Of a stretch of 41,448 nucleotides of DNA, positions 30,047 to 36,785 are shown piece after piece. The notes beneath the pieces are model-generated. The model was not told where the DNA came from and made no database searches. It worked only from the letters and a program-made list of their open reading frames with translations. The first letter of the stretch is position 1. Each line of letters starts with the position of its first letter. This stretch comes from an uncultured Bacilli bacterium (GTDB lineage Bacteria; Bacillota_I; Bacilli_A; RF39; UBA660). The position numbers and the translations under genes were made by a program. The stretch lies in assembly GCA_934119965.1 (NCBI GenBank), contig CAKOTA010000010.1:1-41448 (forward strand). The letters run 5' to 3'.

Positions 30047-31213
30047 ATGAGAAATGAATGGCTAAATAAATTTAAAACAACTTATTATATAAAAGTCAAA
30101 GGTAGAAATATTGAAAGATTTATTAAAAGATTGATTAGTGTTGACATTGAACTATTAGAAATTAAATACTTAAAATATGACGAAATAGTAGTTAAAATTT
30201 ATAAAAATAATCTAGAAAAAATAGAAGAAATTAAAACTGTTTATGATGTTGAAGTAGTAGAATATACGGGCTTTTATAAATATAAAGAATTACTTAAAAA
30301 AAATAAATTAATTGTAATATCAATTGTTTTAGCATTTGCTTTTGTTTTGTATTTAAGTAATACAATTTTTTATATTGATGTTATTCATAATGATAAAAAT
30401 ATAAGAGAATTAATAAAAGAAGAACTAAGTGAAAATGGAATTAGAATATACTCATTGAAAAAAGATTATAAATATATAAACAAAGTTAAAAATAAAATAA
30501 TGGAAAAACATAAAGACAAAATAGAATGGCTAGAAATAGAATCTAGTGGTACTAGATATATTGTAAAAGTAGAAGAAAGAAAAATAAATGACATAAATGG
30601 TAATAATGAACCGAGAAACTTAGTCGCAAAAAAAGATGCTGTTATACTTAGTATTGAAGCTAGTGATGGAATAATCGTAAAAAATAAAAATGATTATGTA
30701 AAAAAAGGAGATATTATTGTAAGTGGTAATATTGATTTAAATGGTGAAATAAAAAAAATAGTTCCAGCAACAGGAAAAGTATATGGTGAAGTATGGTATA
30801 AATTAACCATTGAATATCCTTTAAACTATACGGAAAGAAAAGTAACTGGAGAAACAAAGAAAGTATATACTTTCAAATTTATGAATTTGAATATAAGTTT
30901 ATATAATAACTATCTTGTAACTAAAGAAAAAATATTATATAAAAACAAAACAATACCATTTAGTATAGTAAAACAAACAAAAAATAAAATTTTAAATATT
31001 AATCAAACATTAACTAAAGAAGAAGCGACTAGTAAAGCAATAGAAGTGGGATTAGATAAAATTAAAAGTAAATTAAATGACAATGAATACATAATTGACA
31101 CAAAAAAATTGAAAGTTGAGACAAATAATAGTAAAATAATATTAGAACTTTTTGTTTCAGTATGTGAGGACATCACTGATTATAGTCTGGTAGAAGGTGA
31201 ACTAAATGTTTGA
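30047..31213 (+). CDS. yqfD: Sporulation protein YqfD
   Basis: The 388-residue protein matches the YqfD plan. An N-terminal cytoplasmic region (about 1-90, with the KVKGRNIERFIKRL opening) is followed by one membrane helix (about 93-110). A large outer domain (about 112-388) includes IEWLEIESSGTRYIVKVEER, the GDIIVSGNI biotinyl-like motif and PATGKVYGEVWY. YqfD is needed for efficient sporulation, with a role related to engulfment and the SpoIIIA channel. It overlaps the next gene by 8 bases. Confidence 0.92.
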   Translation: MRNEWLNKFKTTYYIKVKGRNIERFIKRLISVDIELLEIKYLKYDEIVVKIYKNNLEKIEEIKTVYDVEVVEYTGFYKYKELLKKNKLIVISIVLAFAFVLYLSNTIFYIDVIHNDKNIRELIKEELSENGIRIYSLKKDYKYINKVKNKIMEKHKDKIEWLEIESSGTRYIVKVEERKINDINGNNEPRNLVAKKDAVILSIEASDGIIVKNKNDYVKKGDIIVSGNIDLNGEIKKIVPATGKVYGEVWYKLTIEYPLNYTERKVTGETKKVYTFKFMNLNISLYNNYLVTKEKILYKNKTIPFSIVKQTKNKILNINQTLTKEEATSKAIEVGLDKIKSKLNDNEYIIDTKKLKVETNNSKIILELFVSVCEDITDYSLVEGELNV

Positions 31214-31820
31214 TATAACAATTAAGAATATTTTAGCGAATATATGGCCAATGGTATTAATAATAACAGTTATTTTGTCAACATTAAGAATATCATATAT
31301 TATTAAGAATAAAGAAAAATTTTATTTTTATAAAGAAGCATTTAAATTAGGCTTTATTATTTATATAATAAGTTTATTCTATGTTGTAACTTTCCAAGAT
31401 GTAAGTTGGTCAACATCTAATTTTATTCCTTTTAAAGAAATACTTAGATACGAAATATTTTCGGGATTATTTTTTAGAAATGTTGTAGGGAATATGATAA
31501 TGTTTATTCCCTATGGCTTTTTTGTATCATATTTTTTAAAAACAAATAAAAAAAGTATTGTATTTTTACTTTGCTTAATTACTTCGTGTACAATTGAGGT
31601 AACACAATTAATTATAGGAAGAGTATTTGATGTTGATGATATTTTTTTAAATGTTATAGGTGGCATATTAGGATATTTTATATATAAGATAATTGAAAAA
31701 ATAAAAGATAAATTGCCAAATTTCTTAAGAAATGAAATTTTTTACAATATATCTGTTATAATAATAGTAAGTTTGATATGTGGATACATATATTATATTT
31801 TAGGAGGATTTAATGTTTGA
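31206..31820 (+). CDS. VanZ-like family membrane protein
   Basis: The 204-residue protein has five predicted helices (about 10-28, 42-62, 90-107, 115-132, 140-160, with a possible further one at 180-200). It carries the VanZ-family motif region FRNVVGNMIMFIPYGFFVSY, with the acidic/threonine pattern TCTIEVTQLIIGRVFDVDDIFLNVIGG. VanZ proteins lower teicoplanin sensitivity; related proteins occur in many operons unrelated to resistance. Here it sits where phoH and yqfF (pgpH) stand in the B. subtilis operon. Overlapping starts on both sides show tight coupling with yqfD and ybeY. Confidence 0.85.
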   Translation: MFDITIKNILANIWPMVLIITVILSTLRISYIIKNKEKFYFYKEAFKLGFIIYIISLFYVVTFQDVSWSTSNFIPFKEILRYEIFSGLFFRNVVGNMIMFIPYGFFVSYFLKTNKKSIVFLLCLITSCTIEVTQLIIGRVFDVDDIFLNVIGGILGYFIYKIIEKIKDKLPNFLRNEIFYNISVIIIVSLICGYIYYILGGFNV

Positions 31821-32253
31821 AATAATTAATGAAACAAAAGAAGAAATAAAAGAATTAAAAGATGTTGAAATGGTCTTAAATAAAGCTATTCTAGAAGAAA
31901 AAGTTGGACAAGTATCATTTAATGTTATCATTGTTGATAATGACTATATTCATAAATTAAATAAAGAATATAGAAAAATAGATAGACCAACAGATGTTAT
32001 TACATTCGCGCTAGAAGATTATGATGATATAAAATATGAAGATTTTAGATTATTAGGAGATATTTATATTTCTTTAGATAAAGCAAAATCACAAGCAATA
32101 GAGTATGGACATAGTTTTAAAAGAGAAATTTGTTTTTTGGCTGTTCACGGATTTCTACACTTATTAGGTTATGATCATATGGAAAAAGAAGAAGAAAAAA
32201 TAATGTTTGGTAAGCAGGAGTTGATTTTAAATGAAGCAGGAATTACGAAATAA
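31813..32253 (+). CDS. ybeY: Endoribonuclease YbeY (16S rRNA maturation)
   Basis: The 146-residue protein is typical YbeY: RPTDVITFALED, GDIYISLDKAK and the zinc signature HGFLHLLGYDH (three His plus Asp) at about 115-125. YbeY acts in 16S rRNA 3' processing and ribosome quality control. AGGAGG lies 8 bases upstream of ATG 31813. It overlaps the vanZ-like gene by 8 bases and dgkA by 23 bases, the gene order known from B. subtilis (ybeY-dgkA). Confidence 0.95.
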   Translation: MFEIINETKEEIKELKDVEMVLNKAILEEKVGQVSFNVIIVDNDYIHKLNKEYRKIDRPTDVITFALEDYDDIKYEDFRLLGDIYISLDKAKSQAIEYGHSFKREICFLAVHGFLHLLGYDHMEKEEEKIMFGKQELILNEAGITK

Positions 32254-32629
32254 AGATACTGGAACACCATACCAAAGATATAAAAAAAGTTTTTTCCACG
32301 CTATAGATGGAATTATATATGCTTTTAAATATGAACATAATATGATTATTATTCTAATGGCAACCATAGTAGTTATACTAATTGGGATAATGCTTAAAAT
32401 ATCTGTTACCGAATGGCTAATCTGTACTTTAATTATAGGTATGATTATAGCAACAGAATTAATTAATTCGGCAATTGAAGCTGTAGTAGATTTGGAAACA
32501 ACAAAAACTCATCCTTTAGCTAAGATAGCCAAAGATACAGCTAGTAGTGCGACATTAATATTAGTTATTGTTTCAATTATAATTGGATGTGTAATATTTA
32601 TGCCTAAGATAATGTTATATATAAAATAG
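32231..32629 (+). CDS. dgkA: Undecaprenol/diacylglycerol kinase
   Basis: The 132-residue trimeric-type membrane kinase has three helices (about 40-58, 62-80, 103-128) and the family signature ATELINSAIEAVVDLE, whose Glu and Asn residues form the active site. The N-terminus QRYKKSFFHAIDGIIYAFKYEHN is also typical. In Firmicutes DgkA phosphorylates undecaprenol, recycling the carrier for wall synthesis. The start at 32231 overlaps ybeY by 23 bases and uses a CAGGAG site 11 bases upstream; no later start would keep the conserved N-terminus. Confidence 0.93.
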   Translation: MKQELRNKDTGTPYQRYKKSFFHAIDGIIYAFKYEHNMIIILMATIVVILIGIMLKISVTEWLICTLIIGMIIATELINSAIEAVVDLETTKTHPLAKIAKDTASSATLILVIVSIIIGCVIFMPKIMLYIK

Positions 32630-32648
32630 GGCTTAAAACCTTATTTTT
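32623..32648 (+). terminator. Intrinsic terminator after dgkA
   Basis: AAAATAGGG (32623-32631), loop CTTAAAA, CCTTATTTT (32639-32647), one G-U pair, then T; overlaps the stop codon. Confidence 0.8.
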
Positions 32649-32650
32649 CT

Positions 32651-32679
32651 TTGCATTACTTCTTTTTTTTTGGTATAAT
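32651..32679 (+). promoter_or_regulatory. Promoter of parC-yneF
   Basis: TTGCAT (32651-32656), 17 bases ending TGG, TATAAT (32674-32679): -35 plus extended -10. Confidence 0.82.
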
Positions 32680-32695
32680 TAACTATGGTGAGATT

Positions 32696-35194
32696 ATGAA
32701 TGTATTAAACAAAATATATGATTATGCTCTAGAAGAAATAATGGGAGATAGATTTGGTAGATATTCAAAATCTATTATTCAAGATAGAGCACTTCCAGAT
32801 ATTAGAGATGGTTTAAAACCAGTTCAAAGAAGAATATTATACGCAATGTATAGAGATAGAAATACTAGTGATAAACCATATAAAAAATCAGCTACGGCTG
32901 TAGGAAATATAATGGGACATTATCATCCACATGGTGACTCATCAATTTATGATGCAATGGTTAGACTAAGCCAATGGTGGAAACAAAATACTCCATATAT
33001 CGATATGCATGGTAATAATGGTTCCATTGATGGTGATGGAGCAGCAGCAATGCGTTATACTGAATCTAGATTATCAAAAATTTCTATGGAATTATTAAAA
33101 GATATCGATAAAGATACAGTTGATATGGTATGGAATTTTGATGATACCTTAAAAGAACCTGTTGTTTTACCCGCTAAATTTCCAAATTTATTAGTAAATG
33201 GATCAAATGGTATTAGTGCGGGATATGCAACAAATATTCCAACCCATAACTTAGTAGAAGTAATAGATGCAACCATAAAAAGAATAGATAGTCCAAATTG
33301 TAGATTAGATTCTATTTTAGAAATAGTAAAAGGTCCAGATTTTCCAACTGGTGGAATAGTTGAAGGAAAAAAAGGAATAATTGATGCTTTTGCAACAGGT
33401 AGAGGTAAAGTAATAGTTAAAGCAAAAACTGAATTTGTAAAGGATAAAGGTAAGAATACTATTTTAGTAACAGAAATACCTTTTGAAGTTAATAAAGCTT
33501 TGTTAGTAAAAAAAATAGATGAAATTAGAATTGACAAAAAAATTGAAGGTATAGTTGAAGTATTAGACGAATCAAATTTTGAAGAACCAACTAGAATAGC
33601 CATAAATTTAAAAAAAGATGCTGACAAAGAACTAATATTAAATTATTTGTTAAAAAATACTGATTTACAAGTATCATACAATTATAATATGGTTGCTATT
33701 GTAAATGGTAGACCAATGACAGTTGGTATTTTAAAAATATTAGATGCTTATATAGACCATCAAAGAGAAGTAATAACAAGAAGAAGTAAATTTGATTTGG
33801 ATGTTTATAAAGAAAGAATGCATATTATTGAGGGATTAATTAAAGCTCTATCAATATTAGATGATGTTATCAAAACAATTAGAGCTAGTAAAAATAAAGC
33901 TGATGCTGAAATTAATCTAACCAAAGAATATGGATTTACTGATAAACAATCTAAAGCAATAGTGGCTTTACAACTTTATAAATTAACTAATACTGATGTT
34001 ACAGAATTGAAAGCAGAATTCGAGGATTTAAAAAATAAAATTAATGCCTTAGAATTAATTTTATCTGATGAAAATAAATTAAAATCTTTAATGAAATATG
34101 AGTTAAAAAAAGTTAGAGATGAGTATGGAACTCCAAGAAAAACTGAAATTAGAGATGAAATAACAGAAATAAAAATTGATACAGTTAAAATGATTCCAAA
34201 AGAAGATGTAATTGTTGTTGTAAGTAATGAAGGTTACATTAAGAGATTAAGCAATCGTAGTATGGAATCAAGTGATGGTGAAACAGGATTAAAAGAATTG
34301 GATTATGTAATTGGTAAATATAAAATGAATACAATGGATACTTTATTGTTATTTACAGATAAGGGTAATTATTTATATATTCCAGTTTATGAGATACCTG
34401 ATATGAAATGGAAAGATTTAGGTAAACATATAAGTAATATAATATCTATATCTGCTGAGGAAAACATAATTGCAAGTTTACCAGTATATGATTTTGATAA
34501 AGAACAATATATAACGATATTTACTAAAAATGGTATGGTTAAAAGAACTAAATTAAATGAGTTTAAGGCCTTAAGATATTCAAAACCAATAACTTGTATT
34601 AAACTAAAAGATGATGATAAAGTAGTTGATGTTAAATTTAATACAGATAAATATGTATTTGTTTCAACTAATAATGGTTATGGTTTAACTTACAAATTAA
34701 GTGAAGTTCCTATTGTTGGTTTAAAAACTAGTGGAGTTAAATCAATTAGTTTAAAGAATGATTTTGTTGTAAGTTCAACAATATATGGAGATAATCTTGA
34801 ATATTTAACAGTTATTACGAATAAAATGACTGGAAAAAGAATAAAATTATCTGAATTTGAAGTAACTTCAAGAGCTCGAAAGGGAGTTCAAATTGTAAGG
34901 GAAATTAAAACTAATCCATATTATATTTTAAAAACCTTTATAATTAATTATAAAGAAACTTTAGGTCTTAAATTAAAGACAGAAATTATAGATATTAAGT
35001 TAACTGAGTTACCAATAATGGACCGATATTCTACAGGTTCATCAATATCAAAAAGTGAGATAGTTGATGTCTTTGAAACAAAAATATTAGAATCTAAAGA
35101 AGAAGTAAATGCAAAAGTAGAAAAAGAAAATATTGATTTAGATACAATTGATCAAAAAATGATGACGATTGATGATTTTTTGAAAGAATTATAG
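32696..35194 (+). CDS. parC: DNA topoisomerase IV subunit A
   Basis: The 832-residue subunit breaks and rejoins DNA to unlink daughter chromosomes. The N-terminus EEIMGDRFGRYSKSIIQDRALP, and HGNNGSIDGDGAAAMRYTESR with the catalytic Tyr at about 121, distinguish ParC from GyrA. No GyrA-box-type QRRGGKG sequence is seen in the C-terminal beta-propeller (about 500-815). In the quinolone-resistance region HPHGDSSIYDAMVR, the usual Ser (82) is present and the usual Glu is Asp (86). ATG 32696 follows GGTGAG; the longer frame begins at the -35 box. parE, usually adjacent upstream, is absent; dgkA stands there instead. Confidence 0.94.
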   Translation: MNVLNKIYDYALEEIMGDRFGRYSKSIIQDRALPDIRDGLKPVQRRILYAMYRDRNTSDKPYKKSATAVGNIMGHYHPHGDSSIYDAMVRLSQWWKQNTPYIDMHGNNGSIDGDGAAAMRYTESRLSKISMELLKDIDKDTVDMVWNFDDTLKEPVVLPAKFPNLLVNGSNGISAGYATNIPTHNLVEVIDATIKRIDSPNCRLDSILEIVKGPDFPTGGIVEGKKGIIDAFATGRGKVIVKAKTEFVKDKGKNTILVTEIPFEVNKALLVKKIDEIRIDKKIEGIVEVLDESNFEEPTRIAINLKKDADKELILNYLLKNTDLQVSYNYNMVAIVNGRPMTVGILKILDAYIDHQREVITRRSKFDLDVYKERMHIIEGLIKALSILDDVIKTIRASKNKADAEINLTKEYGFTDKQSKAIVALQLYKLTNTDVTELKAEFEDLKNKINALELILSDENKLKSLMKYELKKVRDEYGTPRKTEIRDEITEIKIDTVKMIPKEDVIVVVSNEGYIKRLSNRSMESSDGETGLKELDYVIGKYKMNTMDTLLLFTDKGNYLYIPVYEIPDMKWKDLGKHISNIISISAEENIIASLPVYDFDKEQYITIFTKNGMVKRTKLNEFKALRYSKPITCIKLKDDDKVVDVKFNTDKYVFVSTNNGYGLTYKLSEVPIVGLKTSGVKSISLKNDFVVSSTIYGDNLEYLTVITNKMTGKRIKLSEFEVTSRARKGVQIVREIKTNPYYILKTFIINYKETLGLKLKTEIIDIKLTELPIMDRYSTGSSISKSEIVDVFETKILESKEEVNAKVEKENIDLDTIDQKMMTIDDFLKEL

Positions 35195-35208
35195 AAAGGA
35201 ATGATTAG

Positions 35209-35421
35209 ATGTTACACGATATTTTAATGATTTTAATAGGACTTATTATAGGAGCAGTAGCTGGATTTTTAATAGCTAAAAAATATATGCAAAAGTATTT
35301 AAAACAAAATCCACCTATTAATGAACAAATGATTAGAGCTATGATGTCAGGAATGGGTAGAACTCCAAGTCAAAAACAAGTAAATCAAATGATGAAACAA
35401 ATGAATAAATATATGGATTAA
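35209..35421 (+). CDS. yneF: UPF0154 protein YneF
   Basis: The 70-residue protein has one N-terminal helix (about 4-24, ILMILIGLIIGAVAGFLIAK) and the signature NPPINEQMIRAMMSGMGRTPSQKQVNQMMKQM, which is highly conserved in YneF of Bacilli. Function unknown; probably a small inner-membrane protein. It follows parC by 14 bases with AAAGGA as its ribosome-binding site. Confidence 0.93.
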   Translation: MLHDILMILIGLIIGAVAGFLIAKKYMQKYLKQNPPINEQMIRAMMSGMGRTPSQKQVNQMMKQMNKYMD

Positions 35422-35436
35422 TCTCCATATATTTTT
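35407..35436 (+). terminator. Intrinsic terminator after yneF
   Basis: AAATATATGGA (35407-35417), loop TTAATC, TCCATATATTT (35424-35434), then Ts: 11-bp perfect stem overlapping the stop codon. Confidence 0.9.
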
Positions 35437-35449
35437 AATTATTACATAC

Positions 35450-35478
35450 TTGTTATAAAACAATATAAGTAGTATAAT
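35450..35478 (+). promoter_or_regulatory. Promoter of the second hydrophobic-peptide mRNA
   Basis: TTGTTA (35450-35455), 17 bases, TATAAT (35473-35478). Predicted start is at about 35486. Confidence 0.85.
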
Positions 35479-35511
35479 TTTATTTAGAGAATATATTAAC
35501 AGTTGAGTGCT

Positions 35512-35527
35512 GCCTCCGAAGGGAGGT
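35512..35527 (+). promoter_or_regulatory. Hairpin sequestering the ribosome-binding site of peptide 2
   Basis: CCTCC (35513-35517), loop GAAG, GGAGG (35522-35526), extended by a G-T pair. It buries the whole GGGAGG site 7 bases before the ATG. The preceding TTGAGTGCT (35503-35511) has two downstream partners: exact AGCACTCAA (35630-35638) and near-exact AGTACTCAA (35677-35685). Confidence 0.72.
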
Positions 35528-35533
35528 GATGAA

Positions 35534-35608
35534 ATGTCAAAGAAAGATTTTTTAATCTTTGCCTTAATCATTATCATCATTCTACTTATATTTCTATTAT
35601 TCAAATGA
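35534..35608 (+). CDS. 24-residue hydrophobic peptide, candidate type I toxin
   Basis: The frame encodes MSKKD, then an almost pure Ile/Leu/Phe helix of 18 residues, and a terminal Lys. GGGAGG lies 7 bases before the ATG. It has its own strong promoter, an occluded ribosome-binding site, long-range pairing of the mRNA 5' and 3' ends, and a convergent antisense RNA with its own promoter and terminator. This is the standard layout of a type I toxin-antitoxin locus, in which a membrane-inserting peptide is silenced by antisense RNA. I do not recognise the peptide itself. It shares the architecture but not the sequence of the peptide at 10651-10743. Confidence 0.72.
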   Translation: MSKKDFLIFALIIIIILLIFLLFK

Positions 35609-35620
35609 TAATGAATTATA

Positions 35621-35735
35621 AAAAGAAAAAGCACTCAATCTAACAAGATTAAGTGCATACCAAATTAAATGAGTTAGTACTCAACATCGAGTTGTTAAGT
35701 ATTCTCCTTTTTTATTTTATGCAAGATTTCCTTAC
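35621..35735 (-). ncRNA. Candidate antisense RNA (antitoxin) of locus 2
   Basis: The minus-strand RNA is predicted from the promoter at 35742-35770. It crosses the whole 3' untranslated region of the peptide mRNA. It ends at an 11-bp stem (35631-35641 with 35646-35656, loop AACA, one C-A mismatch) followed by UUUUUCUUUU on this strand. The geometry, including the single C-A mismatch in an 11-bp terminator stem, matches the antisense of locus 1. Ends are estimates. Confidence 0.68.
35674..35713 (+). terminator. 3' end of peptide-2 mRNA, pairs with its own 5' leader
   Basis: AGTACTCAAC, then GTTGTTAAGTATTCTCC and a T-run (35708-35713). TGTTAA...TATTCTC is complementary to GAGAATA...TTAACA in the leader (35487-35501), and AGTACTCAAC to GTTGAGTGCT (35502-35511). 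The full-length mRNA can thus close on itself, a metastable fold used by several type I toxin mRNAs. Confidence 0.6.
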
Positions 35736-35741
35736 ATATAC

Positions 35742-35770
35742 ATAATATCATAAACTATATTTTTTTTCAA
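35742..35770 (-). promoter_or_regulatory. Promoter of the antisense RNA, locus 2
   Basis: On the minus strand TTGAAA (35765-35770), 17 bases, TATTAT (35742-35747). Confidence 0.72.
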
Positions 35771-35840
35771 CTTTATTATTTAATTAATTGGACAAAATAA
35801 AAAAAACACATAAACACATATTATTAATTAGAGGTGTGAT

Positions 35841-36539
35841 ATGTTTAAGAAGTTAATTAGTTATTTATTCAAAGATTTTTATTTTTTTACGGCTGCTTAT
35901 TCGAACCAAGTTTTTCCTGATCCACTATCTAAAGAAGAGGAAGAAAAATATTTAGAAAGAATGAAATTAGGAGATAAGGAAGCAAGAAATATACTAATAG
36001 AACATAATTTAAGACTAGTTGCTCATATCGTAAAAAAATATGAACATAGTAAAGAAGATAGTGATGATTTAATAAGTATTGGAACGATTGGATTAATAAA
36101 AGGAATAGATAGTTATTCTTATAAACACGGAACTAGAATAACTACATATTGTGCTAGATGCATCGAAAATGAAATATTAATGTATTTTAGATCAAATAAA
36201 AAGAATAGTAAAAATATATCTTTAAATGAAATGATAGGATTTGATAAAGATGGAAATGAAATATCTTTTTTAGATATTTTAAAAACTCCAGATCCTGAAT
36301 ATGATTTAGATTTACATCAAAAAGAAAATATAATAAATTTAAGGAATTATTTTAATATACTTAATGATAGAGAAAAAGAAATAATGATAAAAAGATATGG
36401 ATTAAACAATACTGATGAAGTAACTCAAAAAGAAATAGCTAAAGAATTAGGAATCTCAAGAAGTTATGTTTCAAGAATTGAAAAAAGAGCTTTAACTAAA
36501 ATGCTAAGAGAATTTATTAAAAACAAAAATATTAATTGA
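35841..36539 (+). CDS. sigK: RNA polymerase sporulation sigma factor SigK (pro-form)
   Basis: SigK directs late mother-cell transcription during sporulation. The 232-residue protein aligns along its length with B. subtilis SigK. A hydrophobic pro-sequence (about 1-19) precedes YSNQVFPDPLSKEEEEKYLERM, the region normally released by SpoIVFB. Region 2 shows NILIEHNLRLVAHIVKKYEHS, DDLISIGTIGLIKGIDSY and ARCIENEILMYFRS; region 4 has REKEIMIKRYGLN and TQKEIAKELGISRSYVSRIEKRAL. The gene is continuous, with no skin-type element inserted. AGAGGTGTGAT gives the start. No clear sigma-E or sigma-A promoter was found in the gap before it. Confidence 0.95.
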   Translation: MFKKLISYLFKDFYFFTAAYSNQVFPDPLSKEEEEKYLERMKLGDKEARNILIEHNLRLVAHIVKKYEHSKEDSDDLISIGTIGLIKGIDSYSYKHGTRITTYCARCIENEILMYFRSNKKNSKNISLNEMIGFDKDGNEISFLDILKTPDPEYDLDLHQKENIINLRNYFNILNDREKEIMIKRYGLNNTDEVTQKEIAKELGISRSYVSRIEKRALTKMLREFIKNKNIN

Positions 36540-36564
36540 AAAATAAAAAAAAATATAGTATAAT
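36536..36564 (+). promoter_or_regulatory. Promoter of the T-box operon
   Basis: TTGAAA (36536-36541), 17 bases, TATAAT (36559-36564). The -35 overlaps the TGA stop of sigK. Confidence 0.88.
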
Positions 36565-36570
36565 ATAAGC

Positions 36571-36766
36571 AATATTTGTTTGAAAGAGTATTTAATTTAA
36601 GCATTTTAGAGAGAATGAATTTGGTGAAATCATTTATGTAAAAATTAAAGAAGACAGCAAACGCAAAATAATCGTATATCTGCGTTAAAGATTTAAGGCG
36701 TATAGAAATATCTATAAATTAAGGTGGCACCGCGGGTAAACTCGTCCTTAATTATAGGTATTTTTT
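36571..36766 (+). ncRNA. T-box leader, predicted tRNA-Asp type
   Basis: The T-box sequence AAGGTGGCACCGCG (36721-36734) and the closing CTCGTCCTT are unmistakable. Stem I contains AGAGAGAATGAATTTGGTGAAA. The likely specifier is GAC (36653-36655) in the GAAGACAGC context, which would read tRNA-Asp; a hairpin AACGCA/TGCGTT follows. A long helix (36706-36724 with 36746-36764, one bulged A) ends in a T-run (36761-36766) and can act as the terminator. Uncharged tRNA-Asp would stabilise the antiterminator and turn on the downstream genes. Asp T-boxes on hisS-aspS operons are known in Bacilli. The specifier assignment is the least certain part. Confidence 0.9.
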
Positions 36767-36785
36767 GGTATTTAGGAGGTTTTTT

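Noticed and set aside
32696..35194. Calling this gene gyrA
   Set aside because: The EEIMGDRFGRYSKSIIQDRALP start and HGNNGSIDGDGAAAMRY segment are ParC-type, and no GyrA box is visible in the C-terminal domain.
35347..35634. Minus-strand frame of 95 codons over the second hydrophobic-peptide locus
   Set aside because: It runs through the yneF terminator and the antisense terminator and has no ribosome-binding site; it is a chance frame in AT-rich DNA.
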